The notes beneath the pieces were generated by a model, which did no database searches, was not told the DNA's origin, and saw nothing but the letters and a program-made list of their open reading frames with translations. From the NCBI RefSeq assembly GCF_013368755.1, contig NC_049561.1:1736001-1800000 (forward strand): a stretch of 64,000 bases of DNA, given 5' to 3'. Shown in pieces: positions 55,966-64,000 of this stretch. The stretch is from Talaromyces rugulosus (Eukaryota > Ascomycota > Eurotiomycetes > Eurotiales > Trichocomaceae). The translations under genes were made by a program, and so were the position numbers. How positions within the stretch are numbered: the stretch's first letter is position 1; each line of letters starts with the position of its first letter.

Positions 55966-56214
55966 ATTTTGTTATAGCCTTGTCACTTTTGTGCATAATA
56001 CCACAGTATATAGATATTTTTCATAGATTATTACTTTAAATTTCTCATGTTGAATTATTATTTGAATCGCCGCAATCGACGCATTGGGTCACGTGGAGAC
56101 GCTGGACCTCGGCCCGGCGCGCGGCAACTGGCAGTCGCATTGATCGTGTCTCCCCGGAAAGCCAAGTTCCTTCTCTCCAATCGACACTGTCGTTATCTGC
56201 GTCGTTAAACAACT

Positions 56215-56229
56215 ATGGTGCAGCGATGA
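56215..56229 (+). promoter_or_regulatory. Four-codon upstream ORF overlapping the PEX2 start
   Basis: ATG GTG CAG CGA TGA; its stop codon overlaps the PEX2 start codon (A at 56226, T-G shared with TGA). Whether it lies on the mRNA depends on the transcription start. Confidence 0.5.
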
Positions 56230-57806
56230 CTTCTGCGAACTTCGCCGCCGCCCAAAGAAGGGTGCTCGAGCGGCGTCGCCTTTTGGAGGCAGAAGCTCGT
56301 ACCCGTTTGGCGGACCAGCAACGTGCGTCGCGCGTCAATCCTGCGACACTCGATCGACTCCCATATCCCCTAAATCGACTTTCTAGCTCGGGGGTACATG
56401 CCTGGAATCAAATTCAGGGGCGCGAAGGTACACGGCCGCAATTCCGAGTCGGTCAGGTTGATGCGGAGCTCTTGGATGAAGAGCTGCTTGGTCTACTGAA
56501 TGGCCAGGTTGGAGAAGCCCTCAAGTACTTTGGGGTATGTGCGGAACTTCTGTCTGGAAGACTTTTCTTGTCGTTTTTATTTCTAACATCTTTTTTTTTT
56601 CTCTACTAGTCTCATATCCGTGATGATTGGTCGTCCGAAATCCAACTAGCTCTCCGCGCGCTTCTATTCAAAATTTCCATATGGGATCACAACGCTTCAT
56701 ATGGAGCTGCATTGCAAGGTCTTCAGTATGTCGATAGCCGCAGCAAGTCGCTCATACCACCATCGCCAACAAAGTGGCAAAAGTCGCTTTATGGTTTATT
56801 CACTGTCGGCGGACGGTACGCATGGGAAAAATGGGAAAACTGGTTGATTGACCGCGAAAATGGCTACGAAGAGGTATGAAGAATACTTTTATTATTCATT
56901 TATTTATTTTGCGGATGAACTAATTATTACTAGCCGTCGGGAGATATCCGCCTCTTTTCTCGAATCACAAATTTAGTGTCAACCTCGCATTCTATTGCAG
57001 CCTTTGCGTCTTTCTTGGTCTTCCTTGTCAATGGACGGTATCGGACATTGATTGACCGAATTCTTCGAATCCGACTTGCCCCTCCCTCGAATCAAGTCAG
57101 TCGTGAAGTCTCTTTCGAATATTTAAATCGCCAATTGGTCTGGCATGCGTTTACGGAGTTTCTCCTGTTTCTTCTTCCTCTTGTTGGCATCAGTCGCTGG
57201 CGACGCTGGGTGTCCCGGGCTTGGAAAAAGGCGGTCACAGCAATGAGAGTTTCAGACGATAACGATACCCCATCCGAGAAACAAGGGCAGCTTGCATTCC
57301 TTCCGGAGCGCACATGTGCCATTTGCTACAATGAACAAAACCCGGCGGCGACGTCAGAGGCTGATATTCTTGGGGCCTCTTCAGGTGGTGTCATTGGGTC
57401 GGCCCAAACAGATATCACCAATCCGTATGAGACGATTCCGTGTGGCTGTATCTACTGCTTCGTCTGCATCACCGAGCGGTTAGAAGCCGAAGAAGGAGAA
57501 GGCTGGATATGTCTGCGCTGTGGCGAGATTGTCAAGCAGTGCAAACCATGGAATGGCAATGTGCTCGAAGAAGCTCCGCGTCAGTCTACAAGCGGGAAAG
57601 TTGTTGGATTTGCAGTCGCAGATGAAACTGTGGAGGCACAACCTAGCGAGGAGACGGCGTTCGATACGGACCGTGAGGAAGTCGACCGCTTAGCTCATTT
57701 TGAAGCAGATGACGATACGCTGCACGGCTCAAACACATGGTCTACAGTCGAACGCGAACCCTTGGATGAGGACAATTCGAATGACGAACCGGCCGAGTCA
57801 AAGTAA
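56226..57806 (+). CDS. PEX2: Peroxisome biogenesis RING protein PEX2
   Basis: A 481-residue peroxisomal membrane ubiquitin ligase from exons 56226-56534, 56610-56873 and 56934-57806. The N-terminal half has the Pex2/Pex12 domain: LNRLSSSGVHAWNQIQGREG, VDAELLDEELLGLLNGQVGE, WSSEIQLALRALLFKISIWD, then YGLFTVGGRYAWEKWENWLI and membrane helices around SIAAFASFLVFLVNGRYRTL and WHAFTEFLLFLLPLVG. The RING is at about residues 318-385: CAICYNEQ...PCGCIYCFVCI...CLRCGEIVKQC. With Pex10 and Pex12 it ubiquitinates Pex5 for receptor recycling. The acidic C-terminal tail is longer than the yeast protein's. Confidence 0.93.
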
Positions 57807-58403
57807 TGTGTCTCGGCGTCGATAAGCCAATGCAATTAATACGCCTAAACATTGATCAAAATGGCATTTTTATGCCATTAATAAAACAAAACAGACGAGT
57901 TCTCTGGATCTTAGCCAGGCGTGAACTTCATAGCCAACCGAATACGACTGCTGTATGGCATATCAAGCATTAATGGCTATAATCATTATTCCAAGCCGTG
58001 GCTCGCAACTTTGCAGAAAGACCTAGACTTGGAAAGAATTATTCAGGTTGACACAACACGTCGCCTAAACAAGGAATGGTGAAATATTATTCTCTAAACA
58101 GCGACACTCGTTGTCAGTGTGCTGCTATGAGCTAAAATGGATTTCGGCTGACTTTATTTGCCAGTCGAGCACTTGTCAATAATAGAAGCGTCCACGCTAT
58201 GCATGAAAAAATGAAAACTGATTATATCTAAATGACTTTGCGAGATTCTTTCAGTTAATTTGCTCCTGTTCTATAGTGTTGTCGGATTAGTCAAGGTGTC
58301 ATATGCAATGCCTACGTAATAAATACAACCTCCAACTCAACATGCAACGCCTCCTGTCTCAACGACATCTGGACAACCTCAACTTTACCACAACATTTGA
58401 ACC
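57807..58403. other. Intergenic, no gene seen
   Basis: A/T-rich, with no supported frame. Confidence 0.5.
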
Positions 58404-59098
58404 ATGTCAGATTCCACTCTCGTCAAAGGCGCGCATATTGCCGCTACTATAATTGCAGCCGCTGCATCCGGTGCGTACACGTTACAACCCTCTTTAGCCT
58501 AGATCTACTATATCCCCTTCTAACGCCCATCGAAACTGTAGGCGGCATCATTGGAATTTCAGTATTTACCATCCCTGCCATCACCCTCCCCTCTCGCTAT
58601 GCCACCAAAGGTCGCACTCGCGAAGTAACACCCGGGTCCGCAGTGTCCCATATGGCGCATCAGTGGAAGGCCACATACGACGCTGGCAAGATTATCTTCC
58701 CTTCCATGGCCGCAGCTTCGGGTCTGCTCTACTCATATGTCGCATATGCTGTTCGCGACGACCCGCATGGAGGACTCCGCATGAGCAACCTGTACTTTAC
58801 TGCTGCGAGTCTAGTTGTGATGATTGCGCCTATCACGGGTGTTCTAATTCTCCCTGTCAACGAAAAGATCGAGCCGTATGTGACACGAGACGACAAACTC
58901 GTCGTTGATGAGGAAGGCGGCAAAGAAGAGAAGAAGAAGTTGATTGCTTTGAGCAGTGAGGAGCAGTTACACCGTGACCAGCAGGACAGCGAGTTTCCGG
59001 GTTTGCTCAGAAAGTGGGCTCAGCTTAATGCGTTTAGGGGTCTTTTTCCAGCCATAGGTGCTGCTTTGGGTGCTACAGTTGGGTTTGGTTTGATCTGA
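58404..59098 (+). CDS. DUF1772-family membrane protein (anthrone-oxygenase-like)
   Basis: A 207-residue protein from exons 58404-58470 and 58542-59098. MSDSTLVKGAHIAATIIAAA opens a first helix; the intron interrupts the glycine pair of ASG-GIIGISVFTIPAI. Further helices are KIIFPSMAAASGLLYSYVAY and YFTAASLVVMIAPITGVLIL, followed by PVNEKIEP, the conserved N-x-x-I/L motif of DUF1772, and a last helix GLFPAIGAALGATVGFGLI. Some family members (HypC, EncC, GedH) are anthrone oxygenases in polyketide pathways; there is no polyketide synthase here, so a stand-alone relative of unknown role is more likely. Confidence 0.82.
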
Positions 59099-59648
59099 TG
59101 GGGGTTTTTTTTTTTTTTTTTTTTTCCTTTGTGGTTGAATTTAATAATCTCTTCTCTTCATGGGTCATGTATATACCACTCTCCTCTCAAATTCCGGGGA
59201 AAAAGCATGTATTGTAACCAATGTGATGATAATCATTCGTTCAGAGAGCTACAGTTTTGTATATGTACCTAACTAACTAACAATAACCTTACCATAAAAA
59301 TCATTACGATTTATATTGGCTTTATTGGTTATCTCCAGTCTCTCATTGGTGAAGCTTTTGCACCCCCGCATTTTGCAGCGACCGGAATTCTGGCCGAAGA
59401 AGCAGGCCGATGCGGGGCCCATTTTCATTTCTTCTTACAATTGAGTTTTTTTTCTTTCTATTATTTTTGTTCTATGTCTTCCTTTTGTTCTTCTAAAACT
59501 ACTTCAAACATATTTCATTAAACGCATACTTTATTTCGGTACGACGGGGAAGTCCAATCAACACTCAACGTTGACCCCGCGCATCTCCGATATATCGGCC
59601 TAGTACCCCAACACAACATTTTTGGAGTCCAACATACCACGCCTCAAG
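59099..59648. other. Intergenic region upstream of the dehydratase
   Basis: T-run at 59104-59125, then a promoter-like region with a CCGG-type element near 59382. Confidence 0.5.
59382..59393. promoter_or_regulatory. Near-match to a Leu3-type CCGG-N4-CCGG site
   Basis: CCGGAATTCTGG, one mismatch from CCGG-N4-CCGG, about 255 bases before the dehydratase start. Yeast Leu3 controls branched-chain genes through such sites; conservation here is untested. Confidence 0.25.
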
Positions 59649-61586
59649 ATGGCTCAAGAAGCACGATATATCGATTATAGTCCGGCCCCCAGCGGGTCAA
59701 AACACGAAGACGGAACGCCGGTGCTGAATCGGTATTCAACAGTGCTCACTCGCGGCCATGACTCTCCAGCTGCACAGGTGCGAAGCAAAACAAACCCCTT
59801 TCACCACGTTACTTTGACTACTAACAGTAATTCACCGTATCACAGGCAATGTTGTATGCTGCTGGCGTGCCAGACAGGAATGCAATGAAGAAAAGCCCTC
59901 AGGTTGGAGTTGCTTCCGTCTGGTGGGAAGGAAACCCATGCAACATGCATCTTTTGGACCTGGGAAAGACTGTTAAAAAGGCAGTCAGCGAGAAGGGCTT
60001 TATTGCCTGGCAATACAATACAGTCGGTGTTTCTGATGGGATTACTATGGGAACTGAAGGTGGGTTTTAAATGGTCACTCATCATGGATACAGTTATAGA
60101 AAGTTGTTTGTTTTGACACGATGTAATAGGAATGCGATTCTCGTTGCAGACTCGAGAGTTGATTGCCGACAGCATCGAGACGGTGACTTGTGCTCAGTAC
60201 CATGATGCGTGCATCGCCATCCCCGGCTGTGATAAGAACATGCCGGGTGTCATCATGGGCATGGCGCGGCATAATCGGCCTTCCATTATGATCTACGGCG
60301 GCACAATCGCCGTGGGCAATTCCAGTCTGCTCCGCAAACGCATCAATGTCTCCACCTGTTTCGAAGCAGCTGGTGCTTATGCCTACGACACGCTTCGTCA
60401 ACCGGATGACGACGGCGGCGACACCAGCAAGACGAAAGACGAGATCATCGAGGATCTGGAGAGGCACGCCTGCCCTGGAGCCGGGGCTTGCGGCGGCATG
60501 TTCACAGCTAACACGATGGCTACGGCGATTGAATCTATGGGGTTGAGCTTGCCGGGCTCTTCGTCTACGCCGGCGGAATCGCCGTCTAAAATGCGAGAGT
60601 GTGTCAAGGTGGCCGACGCCATCCAGATCTGCATAGAGCAGGATATCACGCCTCGCAAACTGCTTACCAAAAGGTCGTTTGAAAACGCCCTTGTCATGAC
60701 TATGGCCCTGGGTGGCAGTACAAACGGCGTTCTTCACTTTCTGGCCATGGCTCGCACTGCCGAGGTGGACTTTAGTCTCGACGACGTACAGAGAGTGAGC
60801 AATAAAATCCCTTTTATTGCCGACTTGGCTCCAAGTGGCAAATACTACATGGCCGATCTTTATGAGATTGGAGGCATCCCCTCGGTGCAGAAGCTTCTCA
60901 TTGCCGCTGGTCTCTTGGATGGCGACATCCCCACGATAACCGGCAAGACTCTGGCTCAAAACGTCGAGGCCTTCCCCTCGCTGCCCCAGGACCAGGTCAT
61001 CATTCGTGCGCTGGACAACCCCATCAAGGCGACGGGCCATCTGCAGATTCTCCGAGGCAACCTGGCTCCCGGGGGCGCTGTTGCCAAAATCACAGGGAAG
61101 GAAGGACTCAAGTTCACTGGCAAGGCGCGGGTGTTCAACAAAGAGCAACAGCTCAACGAGGCATTGACCAAGGGTGCGATCCCTCGCGACGAGAACCTCG
61201 TTCTGATTGTTCGCTACGAAGGCCCCAAGGGTGGACCGGGAATGCCGGAGCAGCTCAAGTCGAGTGCTGCTCTGATGGGGGCAAAGCTCACCAACGTGGC
61301 CCTCATCACAGACGGCAGATACTCGGGAGCCAGTCATGGATTCATTGTTGGACATATCGTGCCCGAAGCCGCTGTAGGAGGTCCAATCGCAGTAGTACAA
61401 GACGGAGACCTGGTCACCATCAGCGCAGAGACCAATGAGCTCACCATGGATGTCTCGGACGAGGAGATACAGGCACGACTGAAAAACTGGCAGCCACCCA
61501 CACCGCAGGTGACGCGGGGGGTGCTGGCCAAGTATGCCAGACTAGTCGGCGATGCATCCCACGGAGCAATGACAGATTTGTTTTAA
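59649..61586 (+). CDS. Dihydroxy-acid dehydratase (IlvD/Edd family)
   Basis: A 599-residue enzyme from exons 59649-59777, 59846-60059 and 60130-61586. It converts 2,3-dihydroxy-isovalerate (and the methylvalerate homologue) to 2-keto acids in valine, leucine and isoleucine synthesis. The three iron-sulphur ligand cysteines are visible: GNPCNMH (about Cys75), GCDKNMPG (Cys148; the adjacent Lys150 is the metal-site lysine in this family) and [13 protein letters not shown] (Cys235). [24 protein letters not shown] and EAAVGGPIA complete the active site. The start [11 protein letters not shown] was chosen as the first ATG; unlike the classic Ilv3 it has no basic amphipathic leader, so this could be a cytosolic paralogue. 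An in-frame TTG upstream was disregarded. Confidence 0.92.
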
Positions 61587-62812
61587 GATGCTACTAGCCT
61601 ACGGAGTCCTAGTAGAGCAAAAAGCAAAGATAAGGATAATGGGGGCGGCCAGACTGTTGGGAAGATGGATAAGCGGTGAAAGTTCCGAATTAGTAGCTAT
61701 AGATTGATCTGCATGCAGCCGAGTCTCCTGAAGAGAGGCGGTGTCCATGGCGAGCATCTCACTAGTATGTGGATGCAGCTATCCACGTGCATTTCCTGTG
61801 CGCGCTTCTTGGTGCAGACCGGAATGAAAAAGGGGGAAAAGCACAAAACAAACTGTTGACCTGTCTGATTCCAATTTCCGAGTCATAACATCTTCTTTGA
61901 TGGACGTTGGATTTAAAACATGGACCATACCAAACAGGATAATGCATACCATTTGCTTGTAGTCTGCCTGACTGTACTCTGTACGGAGTAATTAATATCC
62001 AAAACAACCGTTTCTAGAACCATTGCAGACCCGCAGGCGCACCAGTATAGACTAGAGTGTGATATAGCGTAAGGCTTAAGCCTCAAGGATCCAATGCCGG
62101 CAATTCGTGGTCCAGTCCAAGCGTACGGAGTCGAGGATCGCTGGGCATTGGCAGGAAGCAATTTCGCTTGCATTCTAAATCGGCCCGGCCGGTCTCCTGG
62201 GTCGATCCGGTTGGTGGTTCAGCGATCAATCAGTGGGCAAAGCATTGCCACGCCGTGCGCGGTGGTTAGGATCAGGATCAGGAGATCAAGAGAGCCATCG
62301 GAGAACAAACAAAGCCTGGATGCCTTAGGCCCCCTAACGGCCCCGGCCCGCCCGGATCCGCGATTCCGGCGCACGCCAAGACCGGCAGCCAGCCAGCGAC
62401 GCGCGCACCAGTCTCGGCGTCTCTGCATTATTGGCCATATCGCGGTGCTGACAGACGGATTCTCAACTCGCCCTCCATCGAAGATCTCTATCCGGGTTTC
62501 ACTGCTCGTCGATCGCCTTCAAGCGAAGCCCTTCTCTCAAAGAGCTGACACACCGCTGAGACGAAAGGAGGCCAAGGCAATGCCCCTCTCCCCTACGACG
62601 ACGCGACCCCATCAGCCTGTCGCATTCCATCCCAGATCCACGGGCCCGGCTCCTCTTAGTATTACACGCTGGGATCCCGGGGAAAGCTCCCAAGCCCTAG
62701 TTGGCTAAGGCAGCTAGCGCTGGAAGGGGTGCCCAATTCTTGGAAGAGAGGCTGACGACCGCCGTGGCGCATGGTTTATAAGTCGCTCCCCTAGGCGACT
62801 TCTTTGTGACCG
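61587..62812. other. Intergenic region upstream of the hydrolase
   Basis: 1.2 kb without a supported gene; moderately GC-rich from about 62130 on, where chance frames occur. A TTTATAA element at about 62775 lies some 35 bases before the hydrolase ATG. Confidence 0.45.
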
Positions 62813-64000
62813 ATGATGACGGTATTTAAAGACTCGCTCGCTGCCTCGAGTGCGTCCATTGTTGCCCGACCCGTTGCTATCCTCAGCGAGTGGTACTGCC
62901 GCCTGTCCAACGACTACTCCGAGAACAACTACGATGCGCACATAGACCTGTCGAACCTGGTGTTTTGGACCGCTTGCGCTGCTACAATGGCTGCTGGCTG
63001 TGGACTGCTGTCGGCCCGTTGGGCTCGAAAGCGCGATGCTAAACAGACACAGGCGCTGGATCAGCGCCGCCGCAAACACACTACCGCAACCCCGGTGTCT
63101 TCTGAAGAGGAGAGTGACGGGTCCTCTTCTGTGCGCAAGGTACTCACTGTCGACGAGAAGGAGTATACGACTTCTTACCGGCGCTTTTCCCGAGATGGTG
63201 AGTATAAGCTCTGTATGTTCTGTCTTCTTGTACACGACTGACGGTTGTCCTTAGACGAATACGTTGATCCAGGCTTGCTGAAAAAGCACTCTACCTATCG
63301 ATCCTATACCACATCCGTGGCCACCTACCCTTCGATCCGCACCTTCTTCTCTCCCCACCCTCATATGAGCAAGCTTCCGTCCAAGCCTGCGCCAGTACCC
63401 ATACTCGTCTTTATCCATGGCTTAGGCGGCTCTCTAGCACAGTTCCACCATCTCCTGACCAGTCTATCCAACATTGGGCCCTGCTTTGGAATCGATCTAC
63501 CTGGCTGTGGATTGTCGAAATTCTCACCCACCTCATGGAATGCATATTCAATTGAAGCCTTGGTGGAACTGCTCGCTGTTGCAATTGAGGAACACCGCGA
63601 CAAGGCTGCTGGCCAAGGGGTCATTTTGATTGCGCATAGCCTGGGTTGCTCTTTGTCGGCATTGTTGGCGTCGTCAACATCTCCAGTGAGCAGTACATTA
63701 CAATCTCACATCCAAGGTGTTATTTCCATTTGCCCCAAAGCCGCACCCCCCACTGCAAAAGAGGTGACCCTCTTTCGAAGGCTTCTTTGGATCCCTACTC
63801 CGATATTTGATCTGTGGCGCCTGTGGGATCGTCGAGGTGGCATTCAAAGCCAAAGTGTTGCTCGCTTTGTGGGCAAGAACGCCGACCCTGATACGAAACA
63901 GCTTCAAGTAAGATTCAACGCACAAAGCAAAAGCTCTGTGTGGCGAAGAATGGCTTGGGGCACCCTTCCCAAGTATGACAGGCAGAAACCTATCGGGGGA
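62813..64000 (+). CDS. Alpha/beta hydrolase with N-terminal membrane segment (3' end outside window)
   Basis: Exons 62813-63197 and 63255 onward to the window edge. Start MMTVFKDSLAASS (either Met possible). A hydrophobic stretch, LVFWTACAATMAAGCGLLSA, near residues 46-65 is a probable membrane anchor followed by basic residues. After a Ser/Glu-rich linker the hydrolase core begins: PVPILVFIHGLGGSLAQFHH (oxyanion-loop HGLGG), GPCFGIDLPGCGLSKF and VILIAHSLGCSLSALLASS, where the Ser of HSLG is the nucleophile. The Asp and catalytic His should be beyond or near the window end and cannot be confirmed. Substrate unknown; probably an ester or lipid. Confidence 0.88.

Noticed and set aside
60075..61400. 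441-residue open frame on the minus strand opposite the dehydratase
   Set aside because: It mirrors the strongly conserved plus-strand enzyme; its sequence is the usual GC-codon shadow and matches nothing.
58404..61586. DUF1772 gene next to a dehydratase as a possible biosynthetic cluster
   Set aside because: No polyketide synthase, terpene cyclase or NRPS in the window, and the flanking genes are housekeeping.
1..64000. CRISPR arrays, rRNA, intact transposon or LTR element
   Set aside because: No regularly spaced repeats, no rRNA-like sequence and no transposase or reverse-transcriptase motif seen on either strand.

Overview
This window is nuclear DNA of a filamentous ascomycete, most likely from the Aspergillus/Penicillium group (Eurotiales). 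The evidence is short GT-AG introns of about 45-95 bases in most genes, a multi-exon UNC93 transporter, a secreted GH5 exo-1,3-beta-glucanase of exgA type, a GPI-anchored PhoA-type acid phosphatase, Kre9/Knh1-like and MTC1 proteins, and intergenic DNA full of A/T runs and short tandem repeats. The genus is inferred from protein resemblance only. I rebuilt exon structures by hand from splice sites, frame continuity and family resemblance; every joined exon set listed with coordinates keeps an open frame.

Layout. 1-15.2 kb is a gene-dense, mostly housekeeping block: the tail of a FAD monooxygenase, an UNC93-like carrier, a TMEM14-like membrane protein, a BuGZ/ZNF207-like zinc-finger protein, a large uncharacterised zinc-finger/proline-rich protein, MTC1 and a SurE-type phosphatase. 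15.2-28.9 kb looks accessory: long A/T-rich spacers, an Fta2-domain gene with an in-frame stop, a lineage-type membrane protein, an ankyrin protein, an FMO-like monooxygenase, a dimeric-barrel-like protein, a conserved unknown and a GNAT acetyltransferase. 28.9-37.5 kb has a Zn2Cys6 regulator, a UPF0390 protein, a coiled-coil membrane-anchored protein and a Kre9/Knh-like GPI protein. 37.5-44.3 kb is sparse, with two small acidic coiled-coil genes (one of three short exons) and a protoglobin-like gene. 44.3-64 kb is again dense: exgA, KAP120, a small hydrophilic protein, PhoA, a membrane-tethered multicopper oxidase, PEX2, a DUF1772 protein, a dihydroxy-acid dehydratase without an obvious mitochondrial leader, and the start of an alpha/beta hydrolase.

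Functional themes. Several products act at the cell surface (Kre9/Knh-like, exgA, PhoA, multicopper oxidase), with others in nuclear transport (KAP120), peroxisome import (PEX2) and branched-chain amino-acid synthesis. There is no operon-like or secondary-metabolite cluster logic, no rRNA, no convincing tRNA, no intact transposon and no CRISPR array. The most useful observations are the three-exon gene at 39800-40303 with an apparent exon duplication, the Fta2-like gene interrupted by a stop inside a 45-base GT...AG segment, a 9-base microexon in the UNC93 gene, and a 4-codon upstream ORF overlapping the PEX2 start.
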